A stretch of DNA of 35,627 nt from Streptomyces pseudogriseolus (GTDB lineage Bacteria > Actinomycetota > Actinomycetes > Streptomycetales > Streptomycetaceae). Shown here in pieces: positions 16,800-23,618 of the stretch (positions within the stretch are counted from its first letter, which is position 1; each line of letters starts with the position of its first letter). The notes below the pieces were generated by a model, which did no database searches, was not told the origin of the DNA, and worked only from the letters and a program-made list of their open reading frames with translations. Made by a program: the position numbers and the translations under genes. Location: contig MUNG01000013.1 of assembly GCA_002154585.1 (NCBI GenBank), positions 1 through 35,627 on the forward strand. Reading direction: 5' to 3'.

Positions 16800-17144
16800 G
16801 TGGACATCAAGACCGCCTCCGCACTCCGACGCCTCCGCCTGGTCTCGGGCCCCGAAGCGATCTCGTTCCTGCTGCTGCTCGTCTGCTCGGTCCTCAAGCG
16901 GACCACCGACTTCAACGCCGTGCCGGTCATGGGCGCGGTCCACGGCTTCCTCTTCGTCCTCTACGTGATCTTCTGGGCCGACGCCTGGAACCGCGCGAAG
17001 TGGTCGCTGGGGACCGCCGCCTTCTACTTCGTCATGTCGGTGCTGCCCACCGGCGGCTTCTTCGCCGAGCGGCGGCTCAAGCGTGAGGCCGAGGACGCGG
17101 TGATCGCCTCCCGCGCCCGCAAGGAAGGGGTCGTGAACGCGTGA
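16800..17144 (+). CDS. DUF3817 membrane protein
   Basis: 114-residue integral membrane protein, GTG start at 16800 after CGAAGGTGACCC. Three hydrophobic segments are visible (about 19-37, 43-62, 70-90). Conserved family features are [14 protein letters not shown] and the motif [14 protein letters not shown], ahead of a charged cytoplasmic tail. It overlaps the next gene (GTGA at 17141-17144). A second DUF3817 paralog lies at 18113. No function is known for the family. The 234-bp region upstream, shared with the divergent AIM24 operon, contains no other gene. Confidence 0.88.
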   Translation: MDIKTASALRRLRLVSGPEAISFLLLLVCSVLKRTTDFNAVPVMGAVHGFLFVLYVIFWADAWNRAKWSLGTAAFYFVMSVLPTGGFFAERRLKREAEDAVIASRARKEGVVNA

Positions 17145-17434
17145 TCGTCGCCTTTTCCGTGACGCCGCTGGGCGTCGGCGAGGACGTGGGGGAGTACGTC
17201 GCCGACGCCGTGCGGGTGGTCCGCGAGTCCGGGCTGCCGAACCGCACTGACGCGATGTTCACCTCCGTCGAGGGGGAGTGGGACGAGGTCATGGACGTCG
17301 TGAAGCGTGCCGTGGCCGCCGTGGAGGCGCGTGCGCCGCGCGTCTCGCTCGTCCTCAAGGCGGACATCCGTCCGGGCGTGGAGGACGGTCTGACGTCCAA
17401 GGTGGAGACCGTCGAACGGCATCTGGCCGGCTGA
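17141..17434 (+). CDS. MTH1187/YkoF-type thiamine-binding-like protein
   Basis: 97-residue cytoplasmic protein, GTG start overlapping the DUF3817 stop. The sequence [24 protein letters not shown]...[27 protein letters not shown] fits the MTH1187 family (ferredoxin-like fold, tetrameric, related to the thiamine-binding YkoF domain). Length is typical (about 100). Coupling to a membrane protein hints at a small-molecule uptake or sensing pair, but no ligand can be assigned. Confidence 0.85.
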   Translation: MIVAFSVTPLGVGEDVGEYVADAVRVVRESGLPNRTDAMFTSVEGEWDEVMDVVKRAVAAVEARAPRVSLVLKADIRPGVEDGLTSKVETVERHLAG

Positions 17435-17455
17435 CGGACGCCGCCCCCGTGCCCG

Positions 17456-17497
17456 TCCGCCCTGTCCTGCCGCCCGTCTGCCCTGTCCCGCCGCCCG
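17456..17497. repeat. Two 21-bp tandem repeats
   Basis: Two adjacent 21-bp units (17456-17476 and 17477-17497) differ at only two positions; both are pyrimidine-rich on the plus strand. They lie between the MTH1187-type gene and the MarR promoter. Probably a slippage product; a regulatory role is not excluded. Confidence 0.7.
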
Positions 17498-17523
17498 TTC
17501 GCGGACCGAAGTGCGAGACAGGG

Positions 17524-17552
17524 CTGACCGGCATCTGACCCGCCGGTAGGGT
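17524..17552 (+). promoter_or_regulatory. Leaderless promoter of MarR gene
   Basis: CTGACC (17524-17529), a 17-nt spacer and TAGGGT (17547-17552). The -10 ends 7 nt before the GTG start at 17560 and no ribosome site is present, so transcription should start at or next to the start codon. Confidence 0.6.
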
Positions 17553-17559
17553 CTGGTCC

Positions 17560-18069
17560 GTGCCCAAACCGCTCAGTCTCTCGTTCGATCCCATCGCCCG
17601 TGCCGACGAGCTCTGGAAGCAGCGCTGGGGAAACGTGCCGGCGATGGCCGCGATCACCTCGGTCATGCGGGCCCACCAGATCCTGCTGGCCGAGGTCGAC
17701 GCGGTGGTCAAGCCCTACGGGCTCACCTTCGCGCGGTACGAGGCGCTGGTCCTGCTGACCTTCTCGCAGTCCGGCGAGCTGCCGATGTCCAAGATCGGCG
17801 AGCGGTTGATGGTGCATCCCACGTCGGTGACCAACACCGTGGACAGGTTGGTGAGGTCGGGGCTGGTCTCCAAGCGCCCCAACCCCAACGACGGCCGCGG
17901 CACCCTCGCCTCCATCACCGACAAGGGCCGCGAGGTCGTCGAGTCCGCCACCCGCGACCTGATGGCGATGGACTTCGGCCTGAGCGCCTACGACGCGGAG
18001 GAGTGCGCGGAACTCTTCGCCATCCTCCGCCCCCTGCGACTGGCGGCGGGCGACTTCGAGGAGAGGTGA
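17560..18069 (+). CDS. MarR-family transcriptional regulator
   Basis: 169-residue winged-helix regulator starting at a GTG (MPKPLSLSFDP). Residues about 55-125 hold the DNA-binding domain: KPYGLTFARYEALVLLTF, then LPMSKIGERLMVHPTSVTNTVDRLV as recognition helix and the wing RPNPNDGRGTLASIT. The flanking helices form the dimer interface. It is 43 nt upstream of the second DUF3817 gene and 126 nt after the DUF3817/MTH1187 pair, so those membrane proteins are candidate targets. It is not a close copy of AbsC. No ligand can be assigned. Confidence 0.93.
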   Translation: MPKPLSLSFDPIARADELWKQRWGNVPAMAAITSVMRAHQILLAEVDAVVKPYGLTFARYEALVLLTFSQSGELPMSKIGERLMVHPTSVTNTVDRLVRSGLVSKRPNPNDGRGTLASITDKGREVVESATRDLMAMDFGLSAYDAEECAELFAILRPLRLAAGDFEER

Positions 18070-18099
18070 CCCTGCCGAAGATCGCCCGGAACGTGCCGT

Positions 18100-18105
18100 T
18101 ACGCT
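18100..18105 (+). promoter_or_regulatory. -10 of a possible leaderless promoter for the second DUF3817 gene
   Basis: TACGCT ends 7 nt before the ATG at 18113 and there is no ribosome site in CGACCCC. No good -35 is seen. Read-through from the MarR gene is also possible. Confidence 0.35.
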
Positions 18106-18112
18106 CGACCCC

Positions 18113-18451
18113 ATGAAGAAGAGCGTGCTGACCCGCTACCGGGTGATGGCCTATGTCACCGGTGTCCTTCTCGTCGCGCTGACCCTCGGCATGATCGGCA
18201 AGTACGTGCTCGACATGGGTGGCGCGGCCGACTTCACGCAGGTGGTCAGCATCGCCCACGGCTGGCTGTACGTGGTCTACCTGATCTTCGCCTTCGACCT
18301 CGGTTCCAAGGCGAAGTGGCCGGTCAAGAAGCAGCTGTGGGTGCTGCTCGCGGGCACCATCCCCACGGCCGCGTTCTTCGTGGAGCGCAGGATCAGCCGT
18401 GAGCTGGAGGGCAAGGTCACGGACGAGGCTCCCGCCGTCGCCAAGGCCTGA
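18113..18451 (+). CDS. DUF3817 membrane protein, second paralog
   Basis: 112-residue membrane protein starting MKKSVLTRYRVMAYVTGV. Three hydrophobic segments (about 11-32, 45-63, 73-90) and the family signatures AHGWLYVVYLIFAFDL and GTIPTAAFFVERRISRE are visible. It shares the layout of the protein at 16800 but differs in sequence, so the duplication is not recent. It follows the MarR gene and precedes icmA by 84 nt. Function unknown. Confidence 0.88.
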   Translation: MKKSVLTRYRVMAYVTGVLLVALTLGMIGKYVLDMGGAADFTQVVSIAHGWLYVVYLIFAFDLGSKAKWPVKKQLWVLLAGTIPTAAFFVERRISRELEGKVTDEAPAVAKA

Positions 18452-18498
18452 CCCCCCGCGTCCGACCGCCGTACGGACGGGCGTGCGGCGGTCTCCCA

Positions 18499-18528
18499 TC
18501 GACATTTACTTGGACGTCCTAGTAAATT
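18499..18528 (+). promoter_or_regulatory. icmA: icmA promoter overlapped by a 22-bp palindrome
   Basis: TCGACA (18499-18504, 5/6 match to TTGACA), an 18-nt spacer and TAAATT (18523-18528) form a promoter whose -10 ends 7 nt before the icmA ATG. The spacer and -10 coincide with a palindrome at 18505-18526: TTTACT at one end, AGTAAA at the other and GGACGTCC in the middle, with a single mismatched pair. A repressor bound here would block RNA polymerase directly. Confidence 0.65.
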
Positions 18529-18535
18529 CGAAGGT

Positions 18536-20236
18536 ATGGACGCTGACGCCATCGAGGAGGGCCGCCGTCGCTGGCAGGCCCGGTACGACGCCGCGCGCAA
18601 GCGCGACGCGGATTTCACCACGCTCTCCGGCGACCCCGTGGAGCCGGTGTACGGTCCCCGGCCCGGGGACAGCTATGAGGGGTTCGAGCGGATCGGCTGG
18701 CCGGGTGAGTACCCCTTCACCCGCGGCCTGTATCCGACCGGCTACCGCGGGCGGACGTGGACCATCCGGCAGTTCGCCGGGTTCGGGAACGCCGAGCAGA
18801 CCAACGAGCGGTACAAGATGATCCTCGGCAACGGCGGAGGCGGCCTGTCCGTCGCCTTCGACATGCCGACGCTCATGGGCCGCGACTCCGACGACCCGCG
18901 CTCGCTGGGCGAGGTCGGCCACTGCGGGGTGGCCATCGACTCGGCGGCCGACATGGAGGTCCTGTTCAAGGACATCCCGCTCGGCGACGTCACCACCTCG
19001 ATGACCATCAGCGGGCCCGCCGTGCCCGTCTTCTGCATGTACCTCGTCGCCGCCGAGCGGCAGGGCGTCGACCCGTCCGTGCTCAACGGCACGCTCCAGA
19101 CGGACATCTTCAAGGAGTACATCGCGCAGAAGGAGTGGCTGTTCCAGCCGGAGCCCCATCTGCGCCTCATCGGCGACCTGATGGAGTACACCAGCGCGGG
19201 CATCCCCGCGTACAAGCCGCTCTCGGTCTCCGGGTACCACATCCGCGAGGCGGGGGCGACGGCCGCGCAGGAGCTGGCGTACACGCTCGCCGACGGCTTC
19301 GGGTACGTCGAGCTGGGCCTCAGCCGGGGCCTCGACGTGGACGTCTTCGCGCCGGGCCTGTCCTTCTTCTTCGACGCGCACGTCGACTTCTTCGAGGAGA
19401 TCGCCAAGTTCCGCGCCGCGCGCCGGATCTGGGCGCGCTGGATGCGGGACGTCTACGGCGCGAAGAGCGAGAAGGCGCAGTGGCTGCGGTTCCACACCCA
19501 GACCGCCGGCGTCTCGCTCACCGCGCAGCAGCCGTACAACAACGTGGTCCGCACGGCCGTCGAGGCGCTCGCCGCCGTGCTCGGCGGGACCAACTCCCTC
19601 CACACCAACGCCCTCGACGAGACCCTCGCGCTGCCCAGCGAGCAGGCCGCCGAGATCGCCCTGCGCACCCAGCAGGTGCTGATGGAGGAGACCGGCGTCG
19701 CCAACGTCGCCGACCCGCTGGGCGGCGCCTGGTACGTCGAGCAGCTCACCGACCGCATCGAGGCGGACGCCGAGAAGATCTTCGAGCAGATCAAGGAGCG
19801 GGGCCTGCGCGCCCACCCGGACGGCGAGCACCCCATCGGGCCGATCACCTCCGGCATCCTGCGCGGCATCGAGGACGGCTGGTTCACCGGCGAGATCGCC
19901 GAGTCGGCGTTCCGCTACCAGCAGGCGCTGGAGAAGGGCGACAAGCGGGTCGTCGGCGTCAACGTCCACACCGGCTCCGTCACCGGCGACCTGGAGATCC
20001 TCCGGGTCAGCCACGAGGTGGAGCGCGAGCAGGTCCGGCTGCTCGGCGAGCGCAAGGCCGCCCGCGACGACGCGAAGGTGCGCGGCACGCTGGACGCGAT
20101 GGTCGAGGCGGCCCGCTCCGGCGTGAACATGATCGAGCCGATGCTCGACGCCGTCCGCGCGGAGGCCACGCTGGGCGAGATCTGCGACGCCCTGCGCGAC
20201 GAGTGGGGCGTCTACACGGAGCCCGCCGGCTTCTGA
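18536..20236 (+). CDS. icmA: Isobutyryl-CoA mutase large subunit IcmA
   Basis: 566-residue substrate-binding subunit of adenosylcobalamin-dependent isobutyryl-CoA mutase, which interconverts isobutyryl-CoA and n-butyryl-CoA and links valine catabolism with butyrate and polyketide precursors. It has the TIM-barrel substrate domain but no C-terminal B12-binding domain (no DxHxxG), which IcmB must supply from elsewhere. Two residues mark it as ICM, not methylmalonyl-CoA mutase: F80 (RQFAGFG) and Q198 (YIAQKE), where MCM has Tyr and Arg. Length equals known IcmA. The only purine run before the ATG (GAAGG) is too close to be a ribosome site, consistent with leaderless expression. meaB and mce lie within 10 kb. 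Confidence 0.96.
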   Translation: MDADAIEEGRRRWQARYDAARKRDADFTTLSGDPVEPVYGPRPGDSYEGFERIGWPGEYPFTRGLYPTGYRGRTWTIRQFAGFGNAEQTNERYKMILGNGGGGLSVAFDMPTLMGRDSDDPRSLGEVGHCGVAIDSAADMEVLFKDIPLGDVTTSMTISGPAVPVFCMYLVAAERQGVDPSVLNGTLQTDIFKEYIAQKEWLFQPEPHLRLIGDLMEYTSAGIPAYKPLSVSGYHIREAGATAAQELAYTLADGFGYVELGLSRGLDVDVFAPGLSFFFDAHVDFFEEIAKFRAARRIWARWMRDVYGAKSEKAQWLRFHTQTAGVSLTAQQPYNNVVRTAVEALAAVLGGTNSLHTNALDETLALPSEQAAEIALRTQQVLMEETGVANVADPLGGAWYVEQLTDRIEADAEKIFEQIKERGLRAHPDGEHPIGPITSGILRGIEDGWFTGEIAESAFRYQQALEKGDKRVVGVNVHTGSVTGDLEILRVSHEVEREQVRLLGERKAARDDAKVRGTLDAMVEAARSGVNMIEPMLDAVRAEATLGEICDALRDEWGVYTEPAGF

Positions 20237-20242
20237 CGCGGC

Positions 20243-20287
20243 CCTCCGCGCGGTGGGTCCGGTTCTCCGGGCCGCACCGCGCGGAGG
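20243..20287. terminator. Bidirectional terminator between icmA and SDR
   Basis: Perfect 13-bp arms (20243-20255 and 20275-20287) enclose a second stem, GGTCCGG-ttct-CCGGGCC with one wobble pair. It lies between convergent genes ending at 20236 and 20311. Confidence 0.85.
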
Positions 20288-20310
20288 TCCTTGTGTCCCG
20301 CTCGCCGTCG

Positions 20311-21126
20311 TCAGCCGAGCTCGGTGGGTACGACCGTCAGCTCGGCGATGTTGACCCGGGCCGGCACCGCCACCGAATAGGTGAGGGCGTCGGCGACGTC
20401 CTCCGCGGTGATCGTCGTGAGGGCCGACCGCATCTCTTCCAGCCCGGCCCGGGTGGCCTCGTGCGCCATGTCGGCGCCGAGCTCGGTGACGGCGAAGGCC
20501 GGGTCGACGGACCGCACCCGAACACCCCGGGGCCCGAGCGAGGCACGCAGGTTGCGGGTCAGCTGGGCGACCGCCGCCTTGGTCGCTCCGTAGACCGGGT
20601 AGTCGGCGAAGATCACCTCGGCCGCGATGGAGCCGAGGTTCACCAGGTCGGCGGCGCGCCCGGCCTCGGCCGCGGCGAGCAGGTCCGCGACGAACACCTG
20701 TCCGGTCGCCAGCAGGCCCCGGACGTTCACGTCGATCATCCGGTCCCACTCGGCGGGGTCCGCCTCGTCGAACGGCGCCCCGAGCATCACCCCCGCGTTG
20801 GCGACGACCAGGTCCGGCCGGCCCAGGGTGGCGCGGATCGTCGACGCGGCGGCGGTCAGCGCGGCGGTGTCGGTCACGTCGACCGCGAGCGCCAGGACGT
20901 CGGCGGAGTGTTCCGCACGCAGGATCGCGGCGAGGTCGTCCAGCAGCGCGGCCCGCCGGCCGAGGAGGGCGACCGCCGCTCCGGCGGCGGCGAAGCGGTG
21001 TGCGGTCGCGGCGCCGATCCCGGCACTGGCGCCGGTGATCACCGCGACCCGGCCGGCCAGCAGACCCGAGGGCACCCCGGCGGCGGCCGAGGTCGAGGTG
21101 AAGGTGTGTGCAGTGTTGTCCGTCAT
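20311..21126 (-). CDS. Short-chain dehydrogenase/reductase
   Basis: 271-residue classical SDR, NAD(P)-dependent. The Rossmann motif TGASAGIG is at 31-38, NAG at 110-112, and catalytic S166, Y179 and K183 (YGATK) are present; LLGRR after beta-2 favours NADP. The ATG at 21126 (MTDNTAHTF) is the start; upstream codons stay open but have no homology pattern. The first ~20 residues are a Ser/Ala-rich extension before the core. It is divergent from the SnoaL-like gene at 21309, so the two may share a control region and act on the same substrate. Substrate unknown. Confidence 0.92.
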   Translation of the reverse strand: MTDNTAHTFTSTSAAAGVPSGLLAGRVAVITGASAGIGAATAHRFAAAGAAVALLGRRAALLDDLAAILRAEHSADVLALAVDVTDTAALTAAASTIRATLGRPDLVVANAGVMLGAPFDEADPAEWDRMIDVNVRGLLATGQVFVADLLAAAEAGRAADLVNLGSIAAEVIFADYPVYGATKAAVAQLTRNLRASLGPRGVRVRSVDPAFAVTELGADMAHEATRAGLEEMRSALTTITAEDVADALTYSVAVPARVNIAELTVVPTELG

Positions 21127-21174
21127 GGGACCGAGCGTCTCCGGTGGGCGGGCGGCCGGCCAGGACGGCTCTTT

Positions 21175-21195
21175 CCTGGGTGCGGCACACCCAGG
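21175..21195. promoter_or_regulatory. Dyad in SDR/SnoaL divergent region
   Basis: CCTGGGTG (21175-21182) and CACCCAGG (21188-21195) are perfect 8-bp inverted arms with a 5-nt spacer, between two divergent genes. About 24 bp further right is an 8-bp perfect palindrome, CTGTACAG. Either could be the operator of a regulator; none is encoded directly next to them. Confidence 0.35.
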
Positions 21196-21295
21196 CTGGT
21201 CGGCGAACTGTCCCTGTACAGCCAGGAGTTCCCGGCCCACCGGGAGGCCGGACGGGTGGGTGTGACAGACCCTCCCTGGAGCTCGCCCGCGGCCC

Positions 21296-21301
21296 TAGCG
21301 T
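21296..21301 (+). promoter_or_regulatory. -10 of leaderless promoter for SnoaL-like gene
   Basis: TAGCGT ends 7 nt before the ATG at 21309; the intervening CGAGTTC contains no ribosome site. No good -35 was seen. Confidence 0.4.
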
Positions 21302-21308
21302 CGAGTTC

Positions 21309-21785
21309 ATGACCGATGAGCAACTGATCGCGGATCTGCACGGCCGATGGGTGTTCGGATGGGAGCGTGTCGAGGGGGACCCGCTGTTCGACTTCCGGCG
21401 CGTCTTCGGTGACTTCTACGACGCCGAGTCCCCGGACGTCCGGCTCTACGACGACTTCGACCCCGAGCACCGTGTCGCGGCGAGCGCCGCCGAGTACGGC
21501 TCGATCTGGGAACCCGTCTTCCGCAGGACGGTCTCCGTGCGCCATGCCGTCGTCGACGGCCCCCACGTCGTCGCCGGCCACGACATGGCGGCGTCCACCC
21601 TGGTCTTCGTGGCACGGGTCACCCTGCCCGACGCCACCACGGACATCCGGACCACGACCTCGCTGGTCTGGCGCCGTACACGGGACGGCTGGCGGATCGT
21701 CCGTGAGCACAACTCCTCCCAGGTTCTGCCCGCGGGGGCCCTCGACGGCAGGCTGCCGGCCCCCGGGGACGCGGCACACCGCTGA
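21309..21785 (+). CDS. SnoaL-like (NTF2-fold) protein
   Basis: 158 residues, start MTDEQLIADLHGRWVFGWERVEGD. The pattern of an N-terminal helix pair, a GDFYDAESPDVRLYDDFDPEHRV loop, then alternating strands (VRHAVVDGPHVVAGHDMAASTLVFVARVTL; TTTSLVWRRTRDGWRIVREHNSS) is that of a SnoaL/DUF4440 cone-shaped fold. The ending WRIVREHNSS is very typical of the family. Such proteins act as isomerases, cyclases or ligand binders. It is divergent from an SDR, a frequent pairing in catabolic and polyketide tailoring loci. No specific activity can be assigned. Confidence 0.85.
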   Translation: MTDEQLIADLHGRWVFGWERVEGDPLFDFRRVFGDFYDAESPDVRLYDDFDPEHRVAASAAEYGSIWEPVFRRTVSVRHAVVDGPHVVAGHDMAASTLVFVARVTLPDATTDIRTTTSLVWRRTRDGWRIVREHNSSQVLPAGALDGRLPAPGDAAHR

Positions 21786-21795
21786 GCCGGCGGGC

Positions 21796-21827
21796 ACCGG
21801 GCGCGTGAGTGAACCCGGTCGCGCCCC
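21796..21827. terminator. Weak inverted repeats between convergent genes
   Basis: ACCGGG (21796-21801)/CCCGGT (21814-21819) and the overlapping GGGCGCG/CGCGCCC pair give alternative short stems between the convergent SnoaL-like and methyltransferase genes. Possibly a two-way terminator. Confidence 0.3.
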
Positions 21828-21850
21828 GCCTCCCCCGGACGGCCCGGAGG

Positions 21851-22651
21851 TCACGGCTTGCGGGCCACCGCCCCGTACAGGGAGATCACCGCGTTCTCGT
21901 CGGTGCTCTCCCCGACCGCGAGCTCCGGGTGCCAGTCGGTCAGCTGGACCAGTCCCGGCTCGACCGGCGTCAGCCCCTCGAAGAAGCGGGCGATCTCCGC
22001 GCGGGAGCGGGGCGCCAGGGTGACGCCGCCCGCCCGGTACAGCTCCACCCCGCGGGCCACGGCCTCCGGGTCGAAGTCCGCGGTGAGCTGCGACAGCACC
22101 AGGTAGCTGCCGGACGGCAGGGCGTCCACAAGACCCTCCACCAGGGTGTGCGGGTCGTCCTCGTCGCCGAGGAAGTGCGTCAGCGCCACCAGGGACAGCG
22201 CCACCGGGCGCGTCAGATCCAGGGTCTGCCGGGCCTCCTTGAGGATCCGGCCGGGCTCGCGCACGTCCGCCTGCACGTAGTCGGTGGCCCCCTCGGGCGT
22301 GCTGCGCAGCAGGGCCTCGGCGTGCTTCAGCACGACGGGGTCGTTGTCGGTGTAGACGACGCGGCACTCCGGCGCGACGCCCTGCGCCATCTGGTGCAGG
22401 TTGGGCTCGGTCGGTATGCCGGTGCCGACGTCCAGGAACTGGCGTACGCCCCCGGGGCCGGCCAGCCAGCGGGTGACGCGCTGCATGAACCAGCGGTTGG
22501 TGCGGGCGATGTGCCGGGCCGTGCCGTCGACGCTCATGATGCGGCGGCCCAGTTCCTCGTCGACGGGGTAGTTGTCCTTGCCGCCGAGGAACCAGTCGTA
22601 GACCCGGGCCGGGTGCGGTGCGGACGTGTCGATGCGCGCGGCGCCGGTCAT
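21851..22651 (-). CDS. SAM-dependent methyltransferase, DUF574 family
   Basis: 266-residue protein of the actinobacterial DUF574 (Methyltransf_19) family, present in many copies in Streptomyces. The diagnostic N-terminus PHPARVYDWFLGGKDNYPVD, the segment ARTNRWFMQRVTRWLA, motif I FLDVGTGIPT, YTDNDPVVL (ribose-binding acidic strand) and the C-terminal half (VALSLVALTHFLGDEDDP, SGSYLVLSQLTADF) are all present. A GGGGGAA ribosome site precedes the ATG. Family members are predicted S-adenosylmethionine binders; substrates are mostly unknown, and regulatory roles beside developmental genes have been suggested. It stands alone between the SnoaL and TetR genes. Confidence 0.93.
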   Translation of the reverse strand: MTGAARIDTSAPHPARVYDWFLGGKDNYPVDEELGRRIMSVDGTARHIARTNRWFMQRVTRWLAGPGGVRQFLDVGTGIPTEPNLHQMAQGVAPECRVVYTDNDPVVLKHAEALLRSTPEGATDYVQADVREPGRILKEARQTLDLTRPVALSLVALTHFLGDEDDPHTLVEGLVDALPSGSYLVLSQLTADFDPEAVARGVELYRAGGVTLAPRSRAEIARFFEGLTPVEPGLVQLTDWHPELAVGESTDENAVISLYGAVARKP

Positions 22652-22761
22652 GCCTGTTCCCCCTGATGCTCATGTCCCGTGGCGGACACGATCATCGCAG
22701 CGGGTGACCGCGAGGTGACAGGCGAGTACCGGCCGACCGTGGCCGGTGCGCCCCGCGACGC

Positions 22762-23382
22762 TCAGCGCGTGCCGGCCGCCAGCCCCGACAGCAGCACCCG
22801 GGTCAGCGCGTGCACCCACTCCTCGTCGGCCGGCTGGTTGCTGACCAGCGTGCGGTGCACCACCGACCCCGCCACCATGTCGAAGATCAGGTCGACCGCG
22901 CGGGCGGAGCGGGCCGCGTCGGACTCGGGCGGCAGCTCGCCGCGCTCCTGGGCACGGGCCCGGCCCGCCACCACCAGCCGCTTCTGGCGCTCCACGATCG
23001 AGGCGCGGACGCGCTCGCGCAGCGCCTCGTCACGGGTGGCCTCGGCGACCACCGCCATCAGCCCGCTGCGCGCCTCCGGACGGGCCAGGATCGCGGCGAA
23101 CTGGAGCACCACGCCCTCGATGTCGGCGGCCAGCGACCCGCGGTCGGGCAGCGTCAGCTCGTCGAACAGCTCCGCGACGGCGTCCACGACGAGTTCGTTC
23201 TTGCCCGCCCAGCGCCGGTACAGCGTCGTCTTGGCCACCCCGGCGCGCACCGCGACGTCCGAGAGCGTCAGCCCCGACCACCCCAGGTCCACCAGCGCCT
23301 GCCGGGTCGCGGCGAGGATCGCGGTGTCGGCCGCGGCGCTGCGGGGGCGCCCGGTGCGGCTGGCTGGATTGCGGCGCTGCAT
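22762..23382 (-). CDS. TetR-family transcriptional regulator
   Basis: 206 residues from the ATG at 23382 (MQRRNPASRTGRPRS). The basic N-terminal arm is followed by the TetR helix-turn-helix at about 20-65 (GLTLSDVAVRAGVAKTTLYRRWAGKNELV). The C-terminal ligand domain (about 80-206) has the layout of the TetR_C family with FAAILARPEARSGLMAVVAEATRD. TATGGT (plus 23389-23394) lies 6 nt before the ATG, so I prefer this start over an open extension further upstream. It is divergent from the thioredoxin-TPR gene 236 bp away; its target is not evident. Confidence 0.92.
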   Translation of the reverse strand: MQRRNPASRTGRPRSAAADTAILAATRQALVDLGWSGLTLSDVAVRAGVAKTTLYRRWAGKNELVVDAVAELFDELTLPDRGSLAADIEGVVLQFAAILARPEARSGLMAVVAEATRDEALRERVRASIVERQKRLVVAGRARAQERGELPPESDAARSARAVDLIFDMVAGSVVHRTLVSNQPADEEWVHALTRVLLSGLAAGTR

Positions 23383-23388
23383 GGCACG

Positions 23389-23394
23389 ACCATA
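23389..23394 (-). promoter_or_regulatory. -10 of leaderless TetR promoter
   Basis: On the minus strand TATGGT ends 6 nt before the ATG at 23382, and CGTGCC between them has no ribosome site. No clear -35. Confidence 0.4.
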
Positions 23395-23618
23395 ACCGGC
23401 GGAATCCGTGCGGTGGTGAGGGAGATCACCGGGAAGTGCCGCCCCGCACGGGCGCCCTGGCATTACGCTACGACTCGTAGCGAAAGCACGTGAGCACCTG
23501 ACGTGCCCGAGCGACGACCACCGCGCCGGGTGGGGACCCGGTGCACCCGCACCACACGTACGCCTGTGTTTCCCGGGCGCTTTTCACACTCACGCGGAGT
23601 ACGGGGGAGGATAGACGC

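Noticed and set aside
17456-17497. Tandem 21-bp repeat as regulator binding array
   Set aside because: Only two pyrimidine-rich copies without dyad symmetry; slippage is the simpler explanation.
18452-18535. Cobalamin riboswitch before icmA
   Set aside because: The gap is 84 bp and the promoter seems to end at the ATG; there is no room for the aptamer.
18536-20236. Methylmalonyl-CoA mutase
   Set aside because: F80 and Q198 and the missing B12-binding domain mark isobutyryl-CoA mutase large subunit.
18506-21310. Long minus-strand open frame opposite icmA and across the SDR
   Set aside because: Shadow of high-GC codon bias. The SDR is in a different minus-strand frame with a good start, and icmA on the plus strand has diagnostic catalytic residues.
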